DNA of 64,000 bases from the NCBI GenBank assembly GCA_009733775.1, contig WOGZ01000184.1, positions 1-64,000 on the forward strand. The letters are read 5' to 3'. Source of the stretch: Alectoria sarmentosa. Lineage: Eukaryota; Ascomycota; Lecanoromycetes; Lecanorales; Parmeliaceae. The translations under genes were made by a program, and so were the position numbers. Of the stretch, positions 20,705-31,437 are shown in pieces. The notes below the pieces were generated by a model. That model was not told the DNA's origin. It did not search any database and was given only the letters and a program-made list of their open reading frames with translations. Numbering within the stretch: the stretch's first letter is position 1; each line of letters opens with the position of its first letter.

Positions 20705-23700
20705 TCATCGAGTCGAACAACCATAGTGGACTACGGTACTACTACAGGCATCAGCTGTCAGCAGAGTCATCAGGAGAAAAATTGAAAGAACTAGACGTAC
20801 TCCGGCATGACCTTAATAGCACTGCCACCGAATCTTTTATAACAAATACCACACACCCGATTCTCAGTGATTACAACCCTCCTGTTACGTCCAGCATTGC
20901 CTCCAGGCACACCATCACCAAGCCGCAGCTTAGTTTCTTCGCTAAAGGCCAGGGTACTTCTCATGCCCGCGACGATTCTTCCTTCATTGACAAGTGTGTT
21001 TGCCGAGCGTATCCTTCCCCGAAAGTACGATTCGAGCTCTTTGATTGGCAAGATCTCAGGGATCAGATCCAGGGTGGAGGAAGCTGGCATACGGGCGCCA
21101 TGCTTTGCCAGAATATTAAGCGCTGGGCCCCACCGGGGCTTGTGCGGTGGTGGAGGCGAAAGATAGAGGGATAAAAGGGTATGGTAGATCGAAGGGGGAG
21201 CATCGCTTGGATCGATGTCCGTTGCTCGGCCATGGGGTGTGGGTGCTGGTGCAGTGGCCGTTTCCATCAGGTGGATCTGGTTGCAGTATTCTTCTGCCTT
21301 GTCTGCGTCTTTCAGTTGAAACACATATATTTCCAAAGCCTGCTTGTGCTGGCCCATATTGCTGAGGAGGATAGCTCGTGCTTCGAAGAGATTTGGGTCA
21401 TCTTTTGACACCCTTTGGAAAGCTTTGTACGGCTGATAGTTCTTGCTCGTCTTTAAGAAGTCAAGCGTCTTCTCCTTCCATGCCGCTCGATCATCATCGC
21501 TGACGAAGTCATCCGACTTCAAACGCTCGATGTAGATGTTGACAAGTCTTTGATGAAATTCTGGTGTGGTATCGTTGAGCTCTTGGATAATATGCTCCAG
21601 ATATTTTTTGGCGAGCTTCTCATCAATGCTTTGCAAGAATTCGAGTACTCTCGGTCGCTGCAAGGTATCCGCGTTCTCAGTATCAGCCATGAAGACCTCC
21701 ATGCCGAGGTCCGCATTTTTCCTTAAAGGCCACTCTACGAAATGCAGTATAAGGTCAATCATCTCTGGCGGAAGACTTTGCAAGTAGGCTACCGTCCTCT
21801 GGGGACCATGAAGCTGTGGAGCGTCTTCGCTTTCTTTCTCTGCTTCCCCGAACTCTTTGAGTAGCTCCAAGGCCGGACGGTGAAGCTTCTTGCCGTAGAA
21901 GAAATCGACCAAGTCATTGTAACGATGGGCTTCAATAAGTCTCTCGTTTACCACATCAGGATCACAAAAGTTATCGATGCGAAACAGCGGTCCGGCAAAA
22001 GATGGACTGACGAACATGTAAGCACGAAACAGCGTAGTGTCGACAAGCTTCGCGGTCTGAAGCAGCTGTTCTCGGTCGTCGGATGCATTGATCGTAGGCT
22101 TTCCTATAAGTGACGCGATTTCCCTGACTTCTTTCTGGGGCATGCTCTCAAGTACGTTGACTTTTACGGCTTCATCTGGATCTAGGATTTTCTTGAATTT
22201 CGTCCTGGCAGACACCAGAAACCCTCGGAGTTCTTCAGTAGCAGTCCTGAGGTCTTTTCCTTCAAGTGGTTTGTCCCCACCATACTGATCGCTGCCTTCG
22301 GTCGACTCCTTGACGATGCTTTCATTTGATGGCTTAGTCGTAGGGGTATCCTCGGACGGGGTTTTGGCATCTGGGGCACCATCCGTGCCCACTTCGAAAC
22401 GATTCTCCTTTAGATTGTCCTTGTGTAAAGGTGACAATGGCGATGCTTCCCCAGCGATAAAGGGAGGGTACATGCGGATGACCCTCTCTGGGGGGGCAGA
22501 GACCTCAGTAAAGAGGTCGATCGAGTCTCGGTATCTTCGTTGGTCGAAGAGCTGTTGGGCCTTGATTATCTTAATATCTCGGACAGAGCCTCCTTTATCC
22601 TTAAGTAAAGCATCTTCTAGCATACCTAGGAGACTGAGCGCTTCATCCAGTCTGCCTCGCTCGACCAGTGTATCGATCTGAGCGTCATAGTCCAGAGCCT
22701 TCATCCTCCAGATGCAGCGGTCACTTAGAACGAGGAAACCTTTTCCCGCATGTGCTAGGCTAACATTTGGTTGTGGCACGTGTAGTTGATGAGCCGATGG
22801 CAAAGATATTGTTTGCAGGAGAGTCAACGTCTCAGGATTCCTAATTTCCAGTGTGCCTTTGGTTGCCTGGAGAGCCAACAAATATGGATAAGAGTAGCCA
22901 ACAGCTTCTGGAGCAACAGACCAGGGTATCTGTCGTCTTCCGAGGGAATTGGAGTCTGTGTCAATGAAGAGCGTATTGATATCCTTCGCCAATAGCATCT
23001 CCCCTTCCCCAAGCTGAGTTGCAAGAGGTGGCGGAGAAGTCATTCCTAAATATCCCATACTCGCAACTCCAGCGCCGCTGAAGCGTCCCCCATCCTGTCC
23101 TGGTGCTCCACCAATACTTCCCGGCCCAATTATATCCGTGACTGCAGAAGTCTCGACGTCAACAAGGACGTAGCTCGAATTGAGTCCAGCAATAAGTCTT
23201 GTCCCAGTCGCCCATTTCAAGGCCCTGATGGTGTTGACGAGCATGATCTCTGATGTCTCGGGTGCAAGTTCACTATCATGCCATGACCACAGTATGAGCC
23301 TCCTCTTTACCGCAACAGCTAGCCTTGAAACAATCGATGGCACGCCCGTAGACTCATCTTTGACAACGTTAGACGTCACCGCAAATGTACTCGCGCCCTT
23401 GGCCTTAACGAGAGTCTCTTGTAGTTCGTAGCTCTGAAGGTCGTGAATGTTGACTTGGCTGTTCGAGAGGGAAACCAGGATGTTGGCTTCTTTGATCACC
23501 GCTAGTTGCTCCACCTTGTATTTCGAGAACTTTTCCAATTCCCGCATCAAATCCACAGGTTTGGGGCCCGACTGTGATATGGGTCTGTCTCCATCCGTTG
23601 GACTTCCGTTTCGCTCGCTGGACTCGTCGATGGGATCGTTGACGCGGTAGATACGTAAGCTGCCCGTGTTCAAGCCGACAAGGAGACGGTCACCTAATAG

Positions 23701-23826
23701 ACGATCAATAGATTAAACCTAGCTTGGTCCTAAGGGTAAATTACCATATGCAAGAACGGACTCAATCTTGGACTTGTCTCTCTGCTTGAGCTCGACGATT
23801 GGTCGAGCAGTAAAAGCGGACAACAT
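20705..23826 (-). CDS. vps39: Vps39/Vam6, HOPS vacuolar tethering subunit, three exons
   Basis: Predicted 1,003-residue subunit of the HOPS complex, which tethers endosomes and vacuoles before fusion and contacts the Rab7-type GTPase Ypt7. Exons on the minus strand are 23826-23745, 23693-20801 and 20741-20705, in phase. The N terminus has a CNH/citron-type beta-propeller domain (SVLAYGDRLLVGLNTGSLRI at the first junction). The middle has the helical clathrin-repeat region, with LDEALSLLGMLEDALLKDKG and a Vps39_1-like LFRAYMFVSPSFAGPLFRI segment. The C terminus carries the zinc-binding motif VCGICYKRF plus HYGC. The final exon is only 37 bases; without it the frame would stop after MPEYV and lose the HYGC half of the motif, which strongly supports the splice. 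Contains an acidic insert rich in T, P and E near residue 450. Confidence 0.9.
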
Positions 23827-24517
23827 TGTTCTTGAAAGTTGTCACCCAAATTTTCGAATGGAGTATAGGGCAGTCCGACCTTCCACCATAATGGCACCAC
23901 CAGCTCCAGTGCGACAGCATCTACTGGAGTTTTGCGTGCTTTACTCCGAGGGCTTGTTGCGGAGAATCTCGCGCCGGGTAGCGTGTGTAAATTTTCAGAA
24001 GGCCTGTGGCGCAGGCACCAATAAGATGCATTTCGAAAGCATGGCGAAAGTTGAAAGCTTTTACATATGAATGCCTTGGGTATCTACCGCATATCTCGTT
24101 GCTATATATATTGCCAAAAGCCCTACATCCCAGATATCTAAGAGATGAAATAGCAGGGGCCTTTGAAATTCTCCAATGGCCCCTCCCAACGTCAGTCCCT
24201 CACACTCATCAGACGCGTTCAAAATCTCTGGAAAATAAGTAAGGTCTCCTGCCATTCTTCTCGCAACCGGCGACAACCAAAAATCCGAGCTAGAGGGTAT
24301 ATCTTCCACGTGGATCCCGACAGGGTAACAAAGACAGAAGCAATGTCGTTGAATGGGATCGGTCCAAAACTGCATCGAGTCATTGACGGCGGTTGCAGAT
24401 TCCATTATTTGCGCCCACTCCAGAGTCCCGCCCAAATAATTCCCTGTGGTTTGCAATTCCGAGGGCCCCAGCTGTTAGTGTGGCGAAACGACCAAACCCA
24501 TCACTCCCCGGGGACAG
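23827..24517. other. Intergenic region
   Basis: About 0.7 kb between the start of vps39 and the end of the DUF7053 gene. Overlapping short frames on both strands; no recognised motif. Confidence 0.6.
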
Positions 24518-25435
24518 TCACGAAAAACCCTGCGTGCTATCAAGTTCCATTGGCGAGCTTTCCCTTTGCGAAGGAAGTTCCGCCGCAAATTTTGCCGTAT
24601 GTGAAGGTTGAGAAAAGAGTGGAGCAACGGCTGGGTACGAATTACTCGTCTTCGCACCTGGCCTTTGGCTATAATCGGAATAGGTCGGATTAGACGGGTT
24701 GGCGATTTGCGGGTTTCCAGTATAAGAGTATCGATCATGAGATCCACCGCTCATCACGCTCTGATCGTCAGAGTAAGGTCCGCTCCCTGAGTGCATTGAC
24801 TTTGCGTCTTGGTACGAGATTCGGGCTGTAGGCGAAGTAGCGTCAGGATGGTAGTCCGGTGGGTAAGAATCTCGAAATCTTTGTTCAGCGAGCTCAGTAT
24901 TGTGTGTTTCCGCCTCGATGATGTGCGCTTTCTCCACTAGCCGTTGCACCAAGGTCGAATGTGCCTTCTTGGTCGTCTTCTTCACAAAACCGCCCATGAC
25001 CACGTTGACTTTCATTTCGACGTCCTCTCGCAGCCACAGCCCCGTCTTGGGCACACCTAAGCCGATCTCGACCGCCTGCCTGGGCTCTCCTGGTAACGAC
25101 CCACCTAGGGTCCATCTGCCTTTCATGTTTAGCCCCATGGGAGCGTAGATGTGTGATTGTAGACCATCGGGTAGGTCATGGAAGCAGGCGTTGAATGTGA
25201 CGCTGCCCGTATACAGACCGCCCGGTAGATATTTGACTTTGTCAGTGACCGAGTACCATTGGCAGTGGTATTCCTCTGCGGTCGCTTCTGATGGAGCCTT
25301 GATCGGATGACGTTCGGTCACGAGAGGATTCAAGTCGATCATCTCAACATGATTGTGTAGAGTCTCCAGGACTGTCTCCCGACTGATACCAGCCGGTAGA
25401 GGGGTAACAGTGGTGAAATGGGATTTTTTAGACAT
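24518..25435 (-). CDS. DUF7053 family protein
   Basis: Predicted 305-residue protein of a fungus-specific family I know as DUF7053; function unknown. The conserved part covers about residues 1-180: MSKKSHFTTVTPLPAGISRE, the helix VLETLHNHVEMIDLNPLV, then YSVTDKVKYLPGG and the VEIGLGVPKTGLWLREDVEM region, giving alternating strands like a small lipid- or ligand-binding sandwich (START-like, which is inference). A helix with HSTLVQRLVEKAH follows, and the last 110 residues are Ser/Pro/Tyr-rich and probably disordered. No signal peptide or membrane segment. Single exon with a clear first ATG. Confidence 0.75.
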   Translation of the reverse strand: MSKKSHFTTVTPLPAGISRETVLETLHNHVEMIDLNPLVTERHPIKAPSEATAEEYHCQWYSVTDKVKYLPGGLYTGSVTFNACFHDLPDGLQSHIYAPMGLNMKGRWTLGGSLPGEPRQAVEIGLGVPKTGLWLREDVEMKVNVVMGGFVKKTTKKAHSTLVQRLVEKAHIIEAETHNTELAEQRFRDSYPPDYHPDATSPTARISYQDAKSMHSGSGPYSDDQSVMSGGSHDRYSYTGNPQIANPSNPTYSDYSQRPGAKTSNSYPAVAPLFSQPSHTAKFAAELPSQRESSPMELDSTQGFS

Positions 25436-26091
25436 TGTATGGAAAAGAAGATGAAGAACAAATGGCTAGTCTGGGTACCATCCAGGTTTCTGGTCAACTT
25501 AAAGCAGGAATATTTCCCGGTACGTGAAAGTGATGGTGAGCGCTCAACTATACGGCAAAGCGTGGAAGAGCTCAAGAGTCTATTTGCAAGTCTCACTGCT
25601 TCAAGTAGTATTTTTGGATCTGCTAGAGATGAGTGTAGCACGATCAGACGACAGCTTGTGAGCTTGTTTGTCTGAATTGGGCAAGTTCTTAGCCGAGCGG
25701 GGTGGCTGAGCACAACCCTAAGCAGCAGAATTCTTGTATTACCCTTTGGACCTCCTAATCTTGCAGCACTCACCATACATGCAGCAGTTGTTGTCCCGGA
25801 GCCGGATTGTCGGCGAGTTGTGTGTCATTCAGCTAAGATCGCTATAGGTGACAGTGAGAGGGCGTTCTTCGCCACCATCGATGGTTTCAATTGACAATTT
25901 GACCTTTAATCTACCGTCGCCATTTCTGTCGTCATCTCCCATTACAGGGCTTAGGCTCCGGCTCATCTCTCAGAGGAGAAGCTTTTGAACTCGTAAATAT
26001 TGGAATTGCAGATATTGTGTTCTGACCAAGAAGCTTCTAATTTTAGGCTCGCTTGAACCGCTTGAACTCTATGAGCATTTTCTATTCTCTA

Positions 26092-26375
26092 GGTCGGCAG
26101 GGGGTTTTTCGCAATGATACAAAAATTAGTAGCCTGTCAGAAGCATCTTTCGTAACCACTCTATTAGGGGAACGAATAGTAGGGCTACGATTAAGCATTT
26201 CTTGTCTGCTGAGATGTGAAAATGCTCGTGGCTTTTTTTTTCAAAATGACCTTTTCCTGAGGTGAACCGAGTGTTACCCTACTGCGTGTCAAAATAGCTC
26301 AGTGTAATTCGTATAGAAAAAACTCTCGAGAATCTCTAGGCAAAGGGAGGATTGCGAAAACCCCCCTGCCGACAC
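26092..26375. mobile_element. Small TA-flanked inverted-repeat element (mariner-type MITE)
   Basis: A 284-base non-coding segment ending in inverted repeats of about 24-25 bases. The left end starts GGTCGGCAGGGGG and continues TTTTTCGCAAT; the right end is the reverse complement of GTGTCGGCAGGGGGG plus TTTTCGCAAT. Both ends abut the dinucleotide TA (26090-26091 and 26376-26377), the target duplication of Tc1/mariner transposons. No transposase frame fits inside, so it would be non-autonomous. Confidence 0.7.
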
Positions 26376-26401
26376 TAAAGTAGGTCCTGGATCTTTTCCT
26401 A

Positions 26402-26455
26402 GACAGCGCTAGTACCAGCCCTAACCCTATTCTCGATGGGCGGCCCCTAAAGGAG
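26402..26455 (-). repeat. Interspersed repeat, inverted partner of 36053-36107
   Basis: The reverse complement of this segment contains AATAGGGTTAGGGCTG followed by GTACTAGCGCTGTC, which matches 36078-36107 with one difference in 30 bases; weaker similarity (AGGGNCCGC) extends it to about 55 bases. It includes a single telomere-like GGGTTAGGG word. Confidence 0.65.
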
Positions 26456-27183
26456 TGCCCGAGGAGCCCTAGAAATACACCGCATGAGCTGAATTTTAGG
26501 GACCTTTTTTTTGTGGTGATAGGGGCCTTGAACCCCAGACCGAACTGGAGCCTTGCGCAGGCAGCCTTGTAGCAACGTCAAGCGCCTTGTCTAGGCAGCC
26601 CTCCAAGCTGGGCTTTACCCGACAGTTTGGCGCAGAAATCTTGGCGTCGAGGATTTGATGTGCAGACATCAATAGAGTAAATTCGATTTTATACACCATG
26701 ACGGTTCACAAAATGCCTTCTATGCTATTAGATGGAGCTGTTTACTCGAAAGCCGGTCCTTCGTCAAACCAGACGGCAAACGCCAATCTCTCAAGCCCTC
26801 GATGGGAATGACTGTTCGGACCCTTAGAGACTGGACCGCATATCACGCAGTTGCAAACGCTGGAATGTTCTCTTTCTCTTTTTTCAAGTAACGACGTTCT
26901 GCATGTTAATATCCAGATCTTATTTTCTTTCAGGAATGATGCAGTATGCCATAAAGGGACGCGAGGAATGAGGCGAGGTCTCAAAGAACATTCGCGCTAG
27001 CCTGGTCGCCTCGAGCAGAGGGTGACTGGGTGGGCGCCGAAATGTGACTTCGTGATAGGCATATTACCTTGGATTAATGCTGAGCCTATATCGCGGTGAC
27101 GACTTGGTAACTACTCAAGCACGTGCTCGCATAATATTATGACGGTATGAGTAATGAAAATTATAGGCTTTAGCCATCCCTTT

Positions 27184-28556
27184 CTACGCATCATCACCCA
27201 ATAACACATCGACCCTAGTTGTCTTCTGTATACCTGGCACGAGACCAGTCTGGCTTCCATACCTGCCTTGGTATGGTCTACCGAACGGCTCTGCTGATGA
27301 TTCGTAATGCACAGCTGGACGGACGGGATCGGTGATTGATTCGAGCGTAATCGGAATTTCTTTCCTCGAGGAGCGAGCCATTTCTTCAAGCTGAGTATGG
27401 TGCCGTCGGGACTTTAATGTTATGATTCTATCTCTGAAGAATGCGAAGAGTGGTCCTAGGGTTGGAACGCAAGCGACGATTATGGAGACATTTTCTTCGA
27501 TGCTTGTGGGGCATTATTAGTGCTGATAGAGGCTGGAGAAGTGGGAGACGAACATAGCTAGTAAGCTGCTGCTGACACTGACATCTTTTTGACATTGTTA
27601 GTGAAATTTCTGAGAGGGCAAAATTAGAGACTCGACAGAGGACGTACAGGTAATGTCGCTTTGCACGCTGAGATCACCGGTGAGGACTGTTCGCGCAACT
27701 GCGAGTGACCCGCAGCTGTCAACGAAGAAGGGATCAGTCATCATCTTCTTACGTATCCGGATGGTCCTGGCTGCACTTACACAACTCCGCATGACATCAA
27801 CACGCCGAGCACGATCTTTTTGTGAAATGGGAGATGGAGATCTTTGACGAATGTTATAGGGAAGAGGGCAAGTGCAAAATCGCAAAAGGCATTAATTGCT
27901 GATCGCGGCTCAGCTTTCGTGGGCATGTCAATACGGTAAATCACATACCTCCATTTGCATAACCCAACCTCACGTAGATTTGAGAATTCAGGCAGTGGCC
28001 GGGAGCAGTAGGGTTCCACAACTTTGATACAGGCTGACATTGACCAAGGCTATAACCTGCAGATGGCACGGAAATAATGATCAAGATAGCGATCACGGCG
28101 TATGGGAAATATCGTTTCAAGTTTGCTTGAGTCCGCTTGAGCACTCGAAGCAGCAATAGGCAGATGGAAATCTTGCTGGCAGCCAGGCTGAAGACTAGGA
28201 GTGGGGTCGCGAGATAATTCCATTTGAGAGCTTCTCTAAGCTGGTGGCTTGATAGGTAATATATATGCTGCCCGTAGCCGGCGATAACTTCAGGTATGTT
28301 AAAAGTTGTTGAGACGATTGCAAGGAGCTAGGATGAGTCAGCCTGATACAAATGTCGCCATTCTCAGCCGATGGCTTACGAGAGAGAAGATAATGACTCC
28401 ATCATCCCATCCAAATGTGCGTTTGACCCATACTCGAATGTACACACGCAGAGTCACTACGATGGACGCGACAATAGTGAAGATGAGCGCGACGGCTAGG
28501 AAAGCTGGGCCTCTGTTCTGTCTTCCTCCAGGCGGCTGTTGTAATGTTGCGCTCAT
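27184..28556 (-). CDS. Fungal rhodopsin-domain (Pth11-like) integral membrane protein, possibly defective
   Basis: Belongs to the large Pezizomycotina family of seven-helix proteins with a fungal rhodopsin domain, often called Pth11-like; presumed membrane sensors. Exons on minus: 28556-28380 (helix 1, then WVKRTFGWDDGVIIFSL), 28327-27949 (GYGQHIYYL, LLVFSLAASKISICLLLLRV, GQCQPVSKLWNPTAPGHC), 27898-27781 (NAFCDFALALFPITFVKDLH) and 27715-27648 (CGSLAVARTVLTGDL), all in phase. The last exon encodes IEENVSIIVACVPTLGPLFA and a polar tail ending at 27184. The usual segment between 'DIT' and 'IEEN', which normally contains one or two tryptophans, is missing. No TGG codon lies on this strand between about 27481 and 27650, and no splice pair that keeps the phase was found. 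Either an unusual junction or a deletion/frameshift is present. Confidence 0.65.
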
Positions 28557-29865
28557 TATGGATGCTCAGCGGTGCCCAGAATACATAGATGGACTTAGCA
28601 GGCGAGTAAACTAGGAAAATGAAAAAGATAAATATGAATAACGAAGGATTTTCAAATCATGGGGTCACTTGCTACGCCGCAAGTCGTTGATCGAAAGGAT
28701 GGGGTATTGAAAAGAAGAAACGTCGAGGATGCAGGTAATCTCCTGCATAAGAACGGATCGCGATGCACCTTCCACATGGAATCAAGGGAACAGAGTAAAA
28801 GAGGCAAATGAAACACGCGGCACCGTGGTGAATGCATCCGATGCAACCTTTGACACTGCTACTACACCACTGTGGAAATGATGACGAAATTGAAATTCGT
28901 TGTGGCCTCGTCTCATGGCTTCAGCTGACCCAAAGCCCCAATCTGATAAAAGTCCTCCCACACCTCTAACCCTGCTGGCAGTTGGACCCGCTTCCTGCGT
29001 AATTCTCTCAGAATACTATTTAGACGATCGGATCCGCTTTCCAAATTCATGCCTCACGAGTCATGCACCCCCTCACGGAGAATGCCGAATATAAGGTCGG
29101 GCAGGGCTGGAAACATTCGGGGGGAGCTTCCGCACCAATGAATCCAACGAAAAGTGCTTTTGAAAAACGTGGTCACGTTTCCAAATTTTTGTAGGAAAAT
29201 TAGAATCAATTAATGGGTCAAGCCTCTCAATGGGTCGGGAGGCCCGACCCACTTATTGGCCTTTTTGGACTGAAGTGCGGAAATGTTCCATGCATGTGAA
29301 CAGCAGATGGGCATGAGTTAGGTCGATCCTGAGAGATAACATAAGATACATAGGAAAATACCGTTTCAATACGCACGCATATCCACGAAAACATAAAGTA
29401 ATTAAAGCAGACCTCTGTTTCCCATCACCCCCACCAACCCGAATTCGGTCTGTCCGAAGCTAGAGATTAACGGTCGATAGAGCCCTGCACCTCTCGGTGA
29501 GATGCATAATGCAGTCCTGACAATCCTTGGAAATCCACGAGAAGCAATACTCTTCACGTCAGGTTGTACAACCACGCCACGTTCTGGGCGGGGTTTTTTT
29601 TTAGTGTTTCTATGGGCAACGTTTCTTTCAGTGTGCAACCGGAGCTGTCGTTCCTCGACATGATTTCATCGTGCATCCAAGTCTCAATCTCATTCACTAA
29701 AAGCATCAAATACTTATGAACAGCTCAGGTTCTACTCCAATTTTCTTGGTCAGTCAAGAACACTGAGTGAACCAAGCTTGGCCTCCATCTCTAAAGTGAA
29801 GCATTTGCCCATCCTTGTTGTCGGCACCAAAGCCACTAGCTCGATCACTGCCACCGCCCGTAACA
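28557..29865. other. Intergenic region between divergent rhodopsin-like and methyltransferase genes
   Basis: About 1.3 kb without a supported gene. Contains the near-palindromic stretch AATGGGTCGGGAGGCCCGAC around 29229-29248. It could house promoters for both flanking genes. Confidence 0.55.
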
Positions 29866-31034
29866 ATGTCGTTCGAGGACAAGAGTCAGCAGTATCTTGA
29901 GTCTGGGTACGCCTTAGGTCTGTTCCACCATTCGTCAATTGTTATAAGTTTCCCAACTGATGTTCATATCCGACTGATAGGACGGGGATACGCTTCTTCA
30001 TTACGGTACTTTGCCTTGAGCGTGAAATATTAAATAGTGCAATCCTACTGACTTTTCCTCTTACCCAGATTGAACTTCCAACATGCTCTACTCCGAGACC
30101 TTTTAGGCTATACCATTCACCCAGACATCCGTTCTTTCGGTGGACTCCCGGAAGATGCCAAGATTGCCGACATTGGTACAGGAACTGGGTACTCGAGAAT
30201 AACCTCCAATGTATTGCTCATGAATCACGCTGACTTCGTACGTAGTCAGTGGCTCATTGACGTGAGCGCAGAGCTACCCTCAGCCCAGCTCGACGGATTT
30301 GATTTATCCGAAGAGCAATATCCTAGCAAAGCCTGGCTACCATCTCAAATTTCGCTATCTCAACTCGACATCACGAAAACCATACCCTTGAAGCTGGAGG
30401 GAAAGTACGATCTGGTGCATGTGCAGCTTTTTCTATGCGTGGTGCAGAAGACTGGGCCCGCCGCTATACTCAAAGAGCTCTACAAATTGCTAAGTGCGTC
30501 CCCTCTACAGAGCGCCTAGGCAATGCTGATCTGGCTCATTTAGAGCCCGGAGGGTACCTCCAATGGGTCGAGTACGACCCGGTCTCTTTCAAAGTCGTGT
30601 CACCAGATCCTTCGCTAGAGCAGAGTGCAAACGAAAAGCACATTGAGATAATACGGGGTCCCGAAGGCAGAGCTACAGAGTTAGTATCTTATTTATTCTG
30701 CCCAAGCTCCACCATCCTTTCCGACCGCTAACTCCGAATCCTGTGCAGATGGCCTTCTAAGCTCTCCTCTTACCTCGACCACGCCGGATTTCAGGAAATC
30801 AACTCCAAATCCTACCCTCTGCCACCTGAAATGTACGCGCCCTTCATGCAATGTCATCTCTTCGCAGCAGAAGAGGTCAGTCTAAAGGCTATGAAGAACG
30901 ATGGCTCCGAAGCACAAGGAATCATGTTTAGAAAGCTGCTAGCAGAGGTACACAAGGAATGTCAAAGAGGGGTGACAATGGCAGAGAGCCCGGTTGTGGT
31001 CATTGGCCAAAAACCCGTTCGAACGCCGGTGTGA
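29866..31034 (+). CDS. SAM-dependent methyltransferase, six exons, cluster gene
   Basis: Predicted 288-residue class I methyltransferase of the fungal secondary-metabolism type. Exons 29866-29917, 29981-30005, 30069-30188, 30246-30493, 30544-30679 and 30749-31034 are in phase and restore family motifs at each junction: YALGR at the first, LRLNFQH at the second, the SAM-binding DIGTGTGQWLIDVS (about residues 60-73) at the third, KLLKPGGYLQWVEYD at the fourth and EWPSKLSSYLDHAGF at the fifth. GYTIHPDI and LDGFDLSEEQYP are also typical. The nominal frame-by-frame view shows stops in each intron, so the gene is visible only after splicing. It is tail to tail with the UbiA-type gene (403 bases between stops). 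Substrate unknown; O-methylation of a terpenoid is a reasonable inference from the neighbours. Confidence 0.8.
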
Positions 31035-31437
31035 ACAATCTTGCCACATACTCAGCTCTCGGATCGCTGAGTGCTACAGAAATAGAGAAATCTCGTCCTT
31101 CGTCTAGTTGATGGACTTCATCGTCGAAGAAATCTCTCGGTCATTGAGAGTCTTTGCTGTAAATCGTACTTGTCGAATCTCCACTAGATACACTGTCGCT
31201 ACGAAGCACATAGACACTATTTTCGTTCCGCTAATTTTTTTGAAGATCATGAGAACATATATTATGCTCTTGTGGTGAGGTTGTAAGAATATGAAAGACT
31301 AACTCGCGACAACGCATAATTTGGTTGTATGACTGGTCGCCGAAAAGCACGTGGAATCCCGGAGCTGAATGTGTTGCACAATTGTGAGGTCGTTCAAGCT
31401 CGTGAAGATGGAAGTGTCCAACAGCTTAGGCTGATGA
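31035..31437. other. Intergenic region between convergent methyltransferase and UbiA-type genes
   Basis: 403 bases, AT-richer than its neighbours; no gene. Probably holds both polyadenylation sites. Confidence 0.65.

Larger units (their letters stand above)
25436..27183. other. Gene-free interval with a MITE and a second repeat
   Basis: About 1.75 kb. It holds the TA-flanked inverted-repeat element (26092-26375) and the repeat at 26402-26455 listed below. The sequence 26500-26700 reads on the minus strand as a 67-codon frame without known motifs. No gene is supported. Confidence 0.6.

Noticed and set aside
26500..26700. Possible tRNA-like or retroelement remnant
   Set aside because: Short repeated GGCAGCC and GCGCC words suggested folding, but no tRNA arms or consistent hairpins could be drawn.
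27770..27790. Apparent frameshift in the rhodopsin-like gene after MSCGVV
   Set aside because: A normal 65-base intron (GTAAGTG to TTGACAG) joins GTVV-type sequence to CGSLAVARTVL in phase, so no frameshift is needed at this spot.
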